Part shown: in pieces, positions 53,880 to 63,248 of the stretch
Layout of the letters: each line of letters opens with the position of its first letter
Numbering within the stretch: the first letter of the stretch is position 1
Assembly (NCBI GenBank): GCA_002417975.1
Contig: DIDE01000086.1
Coordinates: 1 to 64,000, forward strand
Direction of reading: 5' to 3'
Length of the DNA: 64,000 bases
Source: Eggerthellaceae bacterium UBA5808
Lineage (GTDB): Bacteria; Actinomycetota; Coriobacteriia; Coriobacteriales; Eggerthellaceae
The notes under the pieces: generated by a model
What the model saw: the letters and a program-made list of their open reading frames with translations, nothing else
What the model was told of the DNA's origin: nothing
Database searches by the model: none
Program-made: the position numbers and the translations under genes

Positions 53880-54728
53880 ATGAAAAAAAGTAACGTCATC
53901 ATTATTGCGTTCCTTATCCTGTGTTCTATCTTTTTACTCTGGCTTTGGTTCTACCTCTCGTTGAACTTGGTAGATTATCCGTTTGACCTTATCGTTAGCA
54001 TTATTTGGTGGGCAGTTGTTCTTATAGCTATTCTGCTGATCATTCGTGCAGAGAATAAACGGCGTGAAGCCATCCGTACGATCTATGTTGCGCCTCATGC
54101 GCTATTCAACAGCGAACGTGGTATTGTTGCGTGCGCAGAATCAGTCTCGCGGGTTGCTGTTATGCGCAACATGCTTGATGATTTGGCGTATGACTTTAGC
54201 AAAGAGAGCCAACCGGATTACGATGATTTCGATTATCGCTATGTTGTGCGTTCTAAAAAGTTTCATGATGGAGCAAAGCGCGATGCAGATGACGATGCAG
54301 CGCTTGGCAACGAGCAAGATGTATCGGAAGATCCAAATGCTACCAGCAAAGCTGGAACTGCAGCATCAGCATCTGCTACAGTTTCTGCCGCAGTAGCTGG
54401 CGAAGAGCCAACTGATGCGTCGCAGACCGCATCTAGCAAGGGTGGTACGTCTACGATCAATACGTCCGACGATGAAACAATGTGCATGCCCGAGGATGCG
54501 GGAGATCTTGATGATGCATTTGCCCACGTAAAGTGGGAGGGGAGCGTCATTACGATTAATCGCGATAGCGACAATACCGAAAAAGAATTCGATTCTCCAC
54601 GTGAACTTGCCGTGTTGCTTTTGGATCTTTCATCTGACGAAGATGACGACGATGAAAATGATGAGGAAAAGGACGAGTCTTCTTCTGAAGCGCCAGTCGC
54701 ATCAGAGGCCTCTTCATCGGAAGCGTAG
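53880..54728 (+). CDS. small acidic membrane protein partnered with the surface protein
   Basis: 282 residues. Two membrane helices at the N-terminus (about 5-22 and 34-55) are followed by a basic stretch K-R-R-E-A-I-R-T-I-Y and a cytoplasmic domain; the C-terminal 40 residues are very acidic. Well kept between this and the frameshifted copy at 45803: C-M-P-E-D-A-G-D-L, then K-W-E-G-S-V-I-T-I-N-R, then S-P-R-E-L-A-V-L-L-L-D. I do not recognise the family. AGGAG lies inside the end of the surface protein gene, one base before which this gene starts, so they are translated together. The constant pairing suggests it helps export, anchor or regulate the surface protein, perhaps by contact with that protein's basic tail. 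Confidence 0.8.
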   Translation: MKKSNVIIIAFLILCSIFLLWLWFYLSLNLVDYPFDLIVSIIWWAVVLIAILLIIRAENKRREAIRTIYVAPHALFNSERGIVACAESVSRVAVMRNMLDDLAYDFSKESQPDYDDFDYRYVVRSKKFHDGAKRDADDDAALGNEQDVSEDPNATSKAGTAASASATVSAAVAGEEPTDASQTASSKGGTSTINTSDDETMCMPEDAGDLDDAFAHVKWEGSVITINRDSDNTEKEFDSPRELAVLLLDLSSDEDDDDENDEEKDESSSEAPVASEASSSEA

Positions 54729-54746
54729 TTAGTCTAGAACGACATC

Positions 54747-54803
54747 GAGCATCATTAATCATATGCCACTAACCTTAGTACTCAAGGTTCAGGAATGATG
54801 CTC
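54747..54803 (+). terminator. nested hairpin after the surface protein unit
   Basis: Outer perfect ten-base arms (54747-54756 with 54794-54803) enclose a six-base inner hairpin (54771-54776 with 54784-54789). It lies 18 bases after the stop at 54728. No T-run follows, so termination is probable by position only. Confidence 0.5.
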
Positions 54804-54829
54804 TGACGATTGCATAGTGTATGACAAAA

Positions 54830-54864
54830 CATCCCCGGACCTTTGCATTTAAGGCCCGGGGATG
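54830..54864 (-). terminator. terminator of the K+ channel gene
   Basis: 14-base stem with one mismatch (54830-54843 with 54851-54864) and a seven-base loop. On the minus strand it is followed by TTTTG, and it starts 17 bases after the channel's stop codon. It may also stop leftover plus-strand transcription. Confidence 0.75.
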
Positions 54865-54881
54865 AAAATTTCACCGCGTTC

Positions 54882-55859
54882 TTATCGTAGATGTGCTCCG
54901 CAATAGGGGCAGTGATCAGCCTGCGGATCGTCAGTTAGCGTGCGCTTATGGCCGCAATAGGGGCAGTAGCTCCATGCTTGATACGGGGAATTATCTTCGG
55001 TGGTATCACTCGAAGGCATGTTGAGATCCAAGTCAGAACGAAGCCGTGCATCGTTGCGCGCCCGTAAGCTTGAATCTCGTGTCTTTTGAGTTTCTTCGAC
55101 AAATCCTGCGGAAAGAATTCCGGCAGGGATTGCTACGATTCCAATCGACAAAATCATAATAATAAAGGCAAAACAGCGACCTAATGGGGTAATGGGAGTG
55201 ATATCTCCGTAGCCCGTTGTGGTAATTGTTGTAATAGCCCAGTACAGGCTTGTCCAAACACTTGTAAAGATATCAGGCTGAGCTGCGTGTTCCGCTTCAT
55301 ACATCAAAACGGCGCTGCTCATAATAAGCAGCAATAGGACGGTAAACGCCGATAGAATCTGATTAGCGCGCGTACGAAAGACGTGCATGATACTTGTAAA
55401 TCCTGTCATATAGCGCGTAATTTTGAACATGCGCAAAAGGCGGATAAGCCTGATCGATTTGATAATGCGTACATCAAAGTGAAAAAGAAACGGCAATATA
55501 CTTGGCAGGAATGCGAATAAATCGACGAGTCCCATAGGTGACACAATATAGCGTAATCGTGCGCGCGCAGGGGATGCCTGAGGGTGAAGAAGATCGGCAG
55601 TCCAGATTCGCAGAAGATATTCAATGCAAAAAAAGATGAGCGAGAATACGTCAAAGGGTGTAAGAAATGCGGCAATTTTCCCGTCTGCATCCGTTTGCAT
55701 TTCGGTAAAAACCAAGACGACGTTTGCAATAATAAGAATAAAGATAAAAGCGGCAAATGCTCGGGCACCCTTGCCACCACGCATAGGATCTTCGAGGGCA
55801 AAAAATACCTGTCGTTTAAAGGCTGAGGTATGACGCAGCGTTTGAACGAATTCTCCCAT
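54882..55859 (-). CDS. voltage-gated K+ channel with C-terminal zinc ribbon
   Basis: 325 residues. Six membrane helices with an S4-like voltage sensor (R-I-I-K-S-I-R-L-I-R-L-L-R-M-F-K, about 131-146), a pore loop and the K+ selectivity filter T-T-G-Y-G-D (214-219). The C-terminal 28 residues hold two C-P-Y-C-G motifs, a likely zinc ribbon, unusual for a channel. The ATG at 55859 is chosen because AAGGATAGGAA lies upstream and it places the first residues as in other Kv-like bacterial channels; upstream in-frame ATGs would add a poor 36-residue extension. Single gene, minus strand. Role: passive K+ flux and membrane potential control; the ribbon could sense metal or redox state or aid assembly. 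Confidence 0.88.
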   Translation of the reverse strand: MGEFVQTLRHTSAFKRQVFFALEDPMRGGKGARAFAAFIFILIIANVVLVFTEMQTDADGKIAAFLTPFDVFSLIFFCIEYLLRIWTADLLHPQASPARARLRYIVSPMGLVDLFAFLPSILPFLFHFDVRIIKSIRLIRLLRMFKITRYMTGFTSIMHVFRTRANQILSAFTVLLLLIMSSAVLMYEAEHAAQPDIFTSVWTSLYWAITTITTTGYGDITPITPLGRCFAFIIMILSIGIVAIPAGILSAGFVEETQKTRDSSLRARNDARLRSDLDLNMPSSDTTEDNSPYQAWSYCPYCGHKRTLTDDPQADHCPYCGAHLR

Positions 55860-56254
55860 GTATATTCCTATCCTTGAGCAGAGTACATATCTCGATAGCA
55901 GTGATGTATGTGCCATATTGTATCGTGCAGCAATAGAGATCACCATGCGCGACGAGTCATTACGCATGATAGCAACGTCACTATGTGCTGCCTTGAGTAT
56001 AGGCTATTTCGATTGTAGGGGTGATGCAGCGGTGCCGAAGGACGCATCTATCAAGGCATGTCAGTACCGTAAATGATACAAATATGAGCAAAAACATAGC
56101 AATAACCAGCGAGGCGGTTTTGAGCGATTTAAATTCTCAAAACATGTCCAAACTTCGCAAATTTTAATTAAAGAATTTAGTAGGTCAACACTTTAGTACA
56201 GTAATGCAGCTATATGTATACATACTCAGGGAATTTGTGATAAGAGGCTCGCTC
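55860..56254. promoter_or_regulatory. divergent control region of K+ channel and adhesin
   Basis: 395 bases without a supported gene, AT-rich towards the right. An inverted repeat with eight-base arms (56117-56124 GTTTTGAG and 56136-56143) and an 11-base AT-rich spacer looks like an operator. A perfect 12-base palindrome TATGTATACATA lies at 56213-56224. AAGAGG at 56242-56247 is the ribosome-binding site of the adhesin gene at 56255. Confidence 0.45.
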
Positions 56255-59200
56255 ATGCAGGTAAAGCAGAAACATGGTTGTCGGAGTACTAACCATGGTT
56301 ATGAAGGATGTTCGTTAAGCACAAACATTGCACGATATTTTGATAGTTGTCTTCGCATCTTGATGGCTTTTGTGCTTTCGCTCACATTATTTAATACTCA
56401 GGGCATGACATCTGCATTTGCATCAGATGCAACGCAGACGCAGGCGGAGGGTTCGACGAATCAAGCACAGAAAACTGCTAATACTGACAGCACATTAGCG
56501 GATGCTACCGCAGGTGCAGGGCAAGATGCAGGATCAACTTCCGATAGCGCATCAGGTTCTGCTACCAATCAAAGTGCCAACTCAGCTCAGTCCACACTCG
56601 ATGTAAACACACAATCTGCGACGGCAGAGAGCGGCTTACTATCACCGAATGCAACTGATACGCAAGAAGACAACTCACTCACAGCACAGCAAGAATCTGC
56701 ATTGCAAACAAGTACGTTGTTGGCGGCCTCGTCGATAAGCACGCCAACTGACCAGACTGATAATCTTACTCAGCTCGCTATTAAGATAGCTAAACTTTCC
56801 TATACCGATCTTGGTGGCACCGTTCACGATATTGATCCTGTTACGCAAGATGGGGTTATTTGTTACGATTTCTCGAGTGTCCCATTAACTAATATCGCTT
56901 CGATGGGCATGTCTGTCGACTTTTCGGTACTTAAAGATGACGCAAGCCGTCTGATCAAGCCAGGCGATATATTCGAATATCAGATACCGGATATTTTTAA
57001 GACACCTGATGTTACCGAACCTCGTACCATTACCTCGAATGGTGTAGATGTTGCTACCTATACGGTTGTAAATGGAAAAGCAACGGTGACGTTTGTTGAT
57101 ACGCTCAACCTTGATGAGGGCTACAAGGATATTGGTGGTGCTCTGACGTCTAATCTGTCTCTCAACACTGATATGCTTGGCGAGCATGCAACAGACCCCG
57201 TTATTTGGACGATGCAAAAGGGATCAACTCCTTATTCGATTCATGCTCCAGGTAAGGCAGTTAGTCTGTCGGGAATCACTAAAACGGGAACGTATAATAA
57301 GGATACGAGTTCTGCTACGTGGAAGATCACGGTAGGATCCGATGCCTCATCAGCTGGTGTGCCTCTCAAGGGACTTACCATTGCTGATACCTATGATACA
57401 ACGCAGATGAATACTCCTGTTGTGACCGATGAACAAGGCCAAACGCTTTTGGTGCAATCAACGGGTACGGGATTTAGCTATACGTTCCCCGACGATTCAG
57501 ATCATGTGGCTCCGTATACGTTGACGGTTCAGACGTCATTTTCGAGCGATGTACTCAAAAACGCTGCTGATGCATCGCAGAAAATCGTGAACGATGCAAC
57601 GATGACCGAGCCTGAGGGTTCCTCTGTGGACATTAAAGGAACGCCTTCGGCGGAGGCAAACGTTACCGTACCAAAAGTTGGCATATCAAAGGCTGGCACA
57701 GCGCTTAACAGCAGCACGCTTGAGTGGTCGCTTACAGTGAATAAAGATGCTCAAGGAAGCGCGCAGAACGTGATTGTCTATGATCAGCTTGACGCACATG
57801 CATCGTATGTTGATGCCTCCTTGCGTACCAAAGATGGTTCAACGATTCCTGTATATACATCTGATCCTGGTACAACGCCTTCAGGGGATTACGCAGTACT
57901 TGATCCTGCGACGAATTTGCTTGCCATTCACTTGGCTGGTGTTGTGAACAATCAAAGAGATTTTATCTTTGACACATCGATTAACCTCGACGCAAAAGAC
58001 AAAAATACCGAGGTTCAGTTTCCTAATCAGGCGTGGATTACCTATGACTATCCAGGCGGATCGGGCCCTGTCCCTGGGTCGTCGGTTAAACCAAAACCGA
58101 TTAGTATTACTACATCATTCCAGGTTGCCTATATCGATAAGGCTGTTACCAACACTGATTTGCAGACGGGCAATATAACGTGGGACGTTAAGCCTTCCAC
58201 TCGTACCGATGAATATACAACTGCAACAATTACTGATGTGATTCAGTCCGATCAGACGTACGTCGATGGATCAGTAAAGGTTCTGTATAACGGATCGGAA
58301 TTAAGTGCTGAAGAGCTTGCAAAGGTATTTGCCTACGATGCAAATACTCAGACGATGACACTGACGCTGCCAAAAGCAGCCTATGATGTGAACAACGTTG
58401 AAATCGTTTATACATCGCATGCTACTAACTTTGCTAAAAAAAACTACGTTAACCATACCTATAAGGATACGGCGCAACTCGACGTATACAATGAATCGAC
58501 GGACGCGCACTTCAAAGCAGAAGACAGCGACCAAACGGTTTTTAAGAATAAGTTTCTCGCAAAAACGAGCGATTATAGCGTTGTAGATTCAGAGAGTTCA
58601 TCAACGGGATATTTGCACTACAAGGTGACAGTAAATGCTAACCAGATGCCCTGTAGTGATTTGCATGTGAGCGATAATCTGTCTGCACTGACAACGTATA
58701 TTATGTCGCCTGATGGAAAATCGACCTATGGAGTAGTTGATGCGAGCAAATGGACGCTTGCAAATTCGGGCGATCAAAAGATTCGTATTACGAAAATTGA
58801 ATATACTGACGATTCGAAAACCGATACGAATGAAACGGATGTGACCTCATCGTTCGACACATCTGCATGGGTATCGAACAAGCATATCGATGCGGCATTT
58901 GGAGACACGTCTGCGGAATACCAAATCGATATGTACCTTTCGCTTGACCCCGAGGTTCTTTCCCAATATGAACAGGCCGACAACGGCGATTTCATTATTA
59001 GCGCCGACAACACAGCGACTGCAACAACGCCTGAATACAACGGGGGAACAGCTTGTCCTGTTACCTGCAAAGGTTCGACCGGACATGGCGCTATCGATAA
59101 TAAGTTGGTGCATAAATCGTCACTCTATTCGTCCGATCAATCAAAGGGCTATGTTGATTATCGAGTGAACATCAATCCGAATGGATCTGACCTTAAAAGT

Positions 59201-61882
59201 GCAACGATCGAGGATGCCCTCGACCCTGCGCTCGGTTGCGATTTATCTTCGGTGACGCTGTATCGAGCAGAGCATAATAGTGACGGCAGTATTGCGACTG
59301 CGTATGATACAAGCAATCCTGTTGATTCAACGACGTGGTCAAAGCGACTTTCTTACGATGCTGCACAAGGCAAGACCATACTTGATGTGACTTTGCCAGA
59401 CGGGACTGCATCGTATGTGTTGTACTATCGCACGCATATTGTGAACCAGACGTCGGAAAGCGCGCTCGTTAACCAGGTTTCACTGTTGACCCCTGGCGGC
59501 AACGAGGGAAGTGACACGTGCACCGTTAAGCTCGCACAGAATGCATGGGGTTGGCTTAAGCAAGCATCTTTGTTCCGCTTTTACAAAGATGATTCCAGCG
59601 TTGGCGGCAATGTGCGTGTTCCGGGTGCTGTCTATGGTTTGTATTCCGATTCAGCATGTGAGCAGCTTGTTTCGCAAGCTGTATCTGGTTCAACAGGAGA
59701 CGCGCTTGGACGTGTGACCTTCTATGGCCTCACTCCTGGATCAACCTACTACTATAAAGAAATTTCATCTCCAGATGGTTACCAGCTATCGACCGATGTG
59801 AACTCATTTGTTGCAGGTGAACATGGGGAAGTAAAAACCCCAGAAAGTGATGTTACCGATGGTCGCACTACGTCGACGACATCAGTTGATCTGACAAAAG
59901 TATTCTCTGGAGCAACAGCGTCTATGACGAATGCTCAAGCTTCGTTTAAGCTCAAACTTCATGCGTCATCATTTGATGACGGAACAACCGTGCCTGTTAT
60001 GGTGACGGGAAGCAACGGCTCGTATACGCTGAGCACGTCTGAATCGGATGAGGGACGTACCGATACGCTTCAAACAAATGCTGCTGATGGAACACTTAAC
60101 ATTGCTGGTCTGTCGTGGGGTTCATACGAAATTGAGGAAGTTGAAGCTCCTGAGGGCTACACGTGCTTGAAGGATTCAAAATACTTTTCTGTTGTAGCGC
60201 CAACCGAAACGACTGGATGGACAGTTAACTATGCGCCAACGGGAACATCTAAGGATATTGGCGCTGCGCAGACAATAACCGATACAAAGACCGTTTGCTC
60301 GATTGAAAAGACAACTGTTGCGGGCAAGAGTCTTGCTGGTGCGCATCTCGAGATTCATGCGGCTGACCAGAACGGTGATTGTACTGATACGATCGTGACA
60401 AATCCGCTTACGGGTCAGTTGTTCGAAACGACACTCGGTGATTCGTCTGACGAAATGTGGGATGTGTCGGGGCTGCCAACTGGCAGTTACTGGCTTCGTG
60501 AAAGCACGGGACCAACAGATGCGACACTAACGACTATTCATGACGTTTATTTTACAGTGAGCGACAATGGAACGATTACATGCGATAGCGCATCGGCAAC
60601 GGTTGATGGGACTACGCTGCACGTTGTGGACAATCCAGCGCAGCTTACGGTTAAAAAGGTTGATCAATCAGGAAAAGTACTCTTTACGGGTACGGGCATT
60701 GAGGCGACATTCGCCGTTGCAAAATGTGGAGCGAATGATTCATATACAACGATCGCTAACGGAACATGGTCAGCTGCTTCTCTTGACGAAGCAACGTCGG
60801 GACATATGTTCACGGGGATTGAACGTGGATGTACCTACCGTATAAGTGAGGTACAGGCGCCTGCAGGTTATACCGAAGCGCCCGATTTTTACGTTAGCGT
60901 TGCTGATGATGGTTCTCTATCGCTTGTTGGATCGCCTGTAGACGTATCGCTTAATGGAACGACCTTTACCGTTTCGGATGCGACGGATGGGTGCTCATTT
61001 ACTAAGATCGATGACAAGGGCAACCCCCTTGCTGGTGCGACGTTCTCGTTGACAGGGACGTTTGTTGATGGCTCCTTGAGCAAGACATTTACTTCTACCG
61101 ATGCAGCTCCTGCAGATGAAGCAAGTGGCTTGATGAATAGCGAGTTGCTAGTTGGTAATGAATACACGCTGAAGGAAATCGCGCCTCCACAAGGGTATGA
61201 GATCTCATTTGCACCGTGCGTGGTGGAACTTGATGGAGCAGGGAAACTCTACGTTGAATCGGCCGGAGTACAAACTGCGGTCGCAGATAATGCCTATAAG
61301 GTACAAGACGAAAAGACAGGCCTCACGCTGTCAAAACAAGATGAGTCTGGTACTGCTTTGAGCGGCGCTCGCTTTACGATTACTGGTACGTTTGCAGGTG
61401 AAACGAAGGCGGAGACGCGCGACCTGATGACAAGTGGGTCGAGCGTAACAATGACGGGACAACTTGTTGCGGGATCTACGTATACGATCTCCGAGACACA
61501 AGCGCCGACGGGCTACATCAAAGATGACGATTTTCAGATCACGATGAATGCTGATGGCTCGGTTACGCTCGTTGGCACTCCGCAACAGGTAACCGTATCT
61601 GGATCAACCGTTACTGTTTGCGATGCCCAGATTCCGACGACGGAGATACCTGATACGCCTGGGACGCCAACGGCGGCGAACCCATCAACGCCTGGATCGA
61701 CTACGTCTGAGACGCCAACGTCTACATCGCCTGCATCTGAGTCATCCGCATCTACATCGGATGCAACCGCTGGCGTTGCAACGGGCGACGGAATGCAGTG
61801 GATCGTTTATACACTGGTTGTATCGGTTTTGGTTGCTGCATTTGTCTTATATCGATTGATGCGTAAGCGTCGTGAATTTTAG
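56255..61882 (+). CDS. adhesin with collagen-binding-like head and SpaA-like repeats
   Basis: 1875 residues. A Sec signal peptide (about 30-56, cut near S-A-F-A) and a polar Ser/Gln/Ala stretch lead to a head domain (about 175-480) like the collagen/fibrinogen-binding fold of Gram-positive adhesins, with I-K-P-G-D-I-F-E-Y-Q-I-P. Several Cna/DUF11-like domains follow to about residue 1100 (for example W-S-L-T-V-N, W-D-V-K-P-S-T). Then six SpaA-like prealbumin-fold domains, marked by pairs such as G-L-P-T-G-S-Y-W-L-R-E and Y-R-I-S-E-V-Q-A-P-A-G-Y. The end is a Pro/Thr/Ser stretch, A-T-G-D, one membrane helix and R-K-R-R-E-F; no LPxTG. The ATG at 56255 has AAGAGG seven bases upstream; an ATG at 56204 has none. 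Probably binds host matrix. Confidence 0.85.
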   Translation: MQVKQKHGCRSTNHGYEGCSLSTNIARYFDSCLRILMAFVLSLTLFNTQGMTSAFASDATQTQAEGSTNQAQKTANTDSTLADATAGAGQDAGSTSDSASGSATNQSANSAQSTLDVNTQSATAESGLLSPNATDTQEDNSLTAQQESALQTSTLLAASSISTPTDQTDNLTQLAIKIAKLSYTDLGGTVHDIDPVTQDGVICYDFSSVPLTNIASMGMSVDFSVLKDDASRLIKPGDIFEYQIPDIFKTPDVTEPRTITSNGVDVATYTVVNGKATVTFVDTLNLDEGYKDIGGALTSNLSLNTDMLGEHATDPVIWTMQKGSTPYSIHAPGKAVSLSGITKTGTYNKDTSSATWKITVGSDASSAGVPLKGLTIADTYDTTQMNTPVVTDEQGQTLLVQSTGTGFSYTFPDDSDHVAPYTLTVQTSFSSDVLKNAADASQKIVNDATMTEPEGSSVDIKGTPSAEANVTVPKVGISKAGTALNSSTLEWSLTVNKDAQGSAQNVIVYDQLDAHASYVDASLRTKDGSTIPVYTSDPGTTPSGDYAVLDPATNLLAIHLAGVVNNQRDFIFDTSINLDAKDKNTEVQFPNQAWITYDYPGGSGPVPGSSVKPKPISITTSFQVAYIDKAVTNTDLQTGNITWDVKPSTRTDEYTTATITDVIQSDQTYVDGSVKVLYNGSELSAEELAKVFAYDANTQTMTLTLPKAAYDVNNVEIVYTSHATNFAKKNYVNHTYKDTAQLDVYNESTDAHFKAEDSDQTVFKNKFLAKTSDYSVVDSESSSTGYLHYKVTVNANQMPCSDLHVSDNLSALTTYIMSPDGKSTYGVVDASKWTLANSGDQKIRITKIEYTDDSKTDTNETDVTSSFDTSAWVSNKHIDAAFGDTSAEYQIDMYLSLDPEVLSQYEQADNGDFIISADNTATATTPEYNGGTACPVTCKGSTGHGAIDNKLVHKSSLYSSDQSKGYVDYRVNINPNGSDLKSATIEDALDPALGCDLSSVTLYRAEHNSDGSIATAYDTSNPVDSTTWSKRLSYDAAQGKTILDVTLPDGTASYVLYYRTHIVNQTSESALVNQVSLLTPGGNEGSDTCTVKLAQNAWGWLKQASLFRFYKDDSSVGGNVRVPGAVYGLYSDSACEQLVSQAVSGSTGDALGRVTFYGLTPGSTYYYKEISSPDGYQLSTDVNSFVAGEHGEVKTPESDVTDGRTTSTTSVDLTKVFSGATASMTNAQASFKLKLHASSFDDGTTVPVMVTGSNGSYTLSTSESDEGRTDTLQTNAADGTLNIAGLSWGSYEIEEVEAPEGYTCLKDSKYFSVVAPTETTGWTVNYAPTGTSKDIGAAQTITDTKTVCSIEKTTVAGKSLAGAHLEIHAADQNGDCTDTIVTNPLTGQLFETTLGDSSDEMWDVSGLPTGSYWLRESTGPTDATLTTIHDVYFTVSDNGTITCDSASATVDGTTLHVVDNPAQLTVKKVDQSGKVLFTGTGIEATFAVAKCGANDSYTTIANGTWSAASLDEATSGHMFTGIERGCTYRISEVQAPAGYTEAPDFYVSVADDGSLSLVGSPVDVSLNGTTFTVSDATDGCSFTKIDDKGNPLAGATFSLTGTFVDGSLSKTFTSTDAAPADEASGLMNSELLVGNEYTLKEIAPPQGYEISFAPCVVELDGAGKLYVESAGVQTAVADNAYKVQDEKTGLTLSKQDESGTALSGARFTITGTFAGETKAETRDLMTSGSSVTMTGQLVAGSTYTISETQAPTGYIKDDDFQITMNADGSVTLVGTPQQVTVSGSTVTVCDAQIPTTEIPDTPGTPTAANPSTPGSTTSETPTSTSPASESSASTSDATAGVATGDGMQWIVYTLVVSVLVAAFVLYRLMRKRREF

Positions 61883-61934
61883 TAGTCAGGCGCACTAAGA
61901 TTATTGGTGCCTAGTTTTTACTATTGCATGTTGT

Positions 61935-61976
61935 ACGATGCACGGCCTCAATGTAACGAGGTCGTGCATCGTTTTT
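61935..61976 (+). terminator. Rho-independent terminator after the adhesin
   Basis: 15-base stem (61935-61949 with 61958-61972, one G-U type mismatch), eight-base loop and a run of six T. Confidence 0.92.
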
Positions 61977-62098
61977 TGATGTCGCATAGCTTTGCGAGCA
62001 TCCAACGTTGAATCTGGTCTAATGCGTTATAGTGAAATACAAAGAAGCGCATGATGACGTCTTGCGTATGAAAGAGCAACAGGAGGGAGTGCCCGCAC

Positions 62099-63097
62099 AT
62101 GTCTGTGCCATCCATAGGATTCCTGCTGACGATTGGTACAATTTTGCTGTGCGGTATTTCCATCTATCGGGAACCGCGTCGGTTTCGCAACGCAATCTAT
62201 CTTTTACTCCTCTGTGCGAGTGTTTCGATTCTTTTGACAGAAGTCTTTCAGACGCCGTTATTTCTTGCCTTGATTCTTATTGGCATTCCGTTTTCAATCA
62301 TCATTTTTATTGGATTCCTTCTAGGCAATTGTATTGTCTTGATACGACGCGAGGGGCTTTCTGCATCGACGGTGCTTCCTGGGCTATGCGCGATCGCGAT
62401 AATTGCGCTGATCGTTTTGTTTGCTTACGTGCTTTCTTCCTCGCCCTCACTTTGGCTTATCGCCTGTACGTTCGGGCTTTGTTCTGAGGGTGCATATGCA
62501 GGGATTACGTTTACCGCATATGCGTTGTATTCCGCATTGTACCGGCGTATCCCTAAACATGCTGATTATGCCTATGTTATTATCCATGGCGCTGGGCTGT
62601 CAGGGTCCGAACCGACACCATTGCTCGCGGGACGTATCGATAAAGGTGCCGAAGTGTGGCAGGCGTGTTCACCCGATACAAAGATCATCGTTTCTGGGGG
62701 TAAGGGTTCCGACGAAGTGGTATCCGAGGCACAGGCAATGGAAACGTATCTTATCGAGCATTACCCTATTCCTCGTGAGGTCATTGTCAAAGAAGACCGA
62801 TCGCGTACGACTATGGAAAACCTTGTCTACAGCAAAGAAATTATGGACCGTCTATCTGGGGAGGCGCCGTATCGATGTGCTGTTGTAACGAGCGACTATC
62901 ATGTTATGCGCGCGGCTATATACGCGCACCGTCAAGGAATTGATGCAGATGGCATCGGCAGTAAAACAGCGCGTTACTACGTTCCTACAGCGTTCATTCG
63001 CGAGTTTGTCGCTATTTCGAAGGCGCATAAGTGGCCGTATATAGTCATTGTGCTTATCTGGGCGATCATGCTTATTCTGTCGTTGCTTCCATGGTGA
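62099..63097 (+). CDS. YdcF/DUF218-family membrane protein
   Basis: 332 residues. About five membrane helices in residues 1-155, then a cytoplasmic or external DUF218 domain (about 160-305) and a last helix. Signatures: Y-V-I-I-H-G-A-G-L-S-G, I-I-V-S-G-G-K-G-S-D-E, S-E-A-Q-A-M, E-D-R-S-R-T-T-M-E-N-L and T-S-D-Y-H-V-M-R-A. The same family includes SanA and YdcF, tied to envelope integrity; the biochemical activity is not settled. AGGAGGG lies twelve bases before the ATG at 62099. It stands between the adhesin terminator and the WYL regulator, probably as its own unit. Confidence 0.88.
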   Translation: MSVPSIGFLLTIGTILLCGISIYREPRRFRNAIYLLLLCASVSILLTEVFQTPLFLALILIGIPFSIIIFIGFLLGNCIVLIRREGLSASTVLPGLCAIAIIALIVLFAYVLSSSPSLWLIACTFGLCSEGAYAGITFTAYALYSALYRRIPKHADYAYVIIHGAGLSGSEPTPLLAGRIDKGAEVWQACSPDTKIIVSGGKGSDEVVSEAQAMETYLIEHYPIPREVIVKEDRSRTTMENLVYSKEIMDRLSGEAPYRCAVVTSDYHVMRAAIYAHRQGIDADGIGSKTARYYVPTAFIREFVAISKAHKWPYIVIVLIWAIMLILSLLPW

Positions 63098-63248
63098 TGT
63101 GATCTGGTATCTTGCCTTATAATCTAAGGCGTAGGGACAAAATGATTATGGGGTGTTCCCCTCATATGTTATAAGGGGAATAGCCTGCGGGCATATACAT
63201 GGTCAGGCAATGAAATGTATATGCAGCATAAACCAAGGGGACGTGGGC

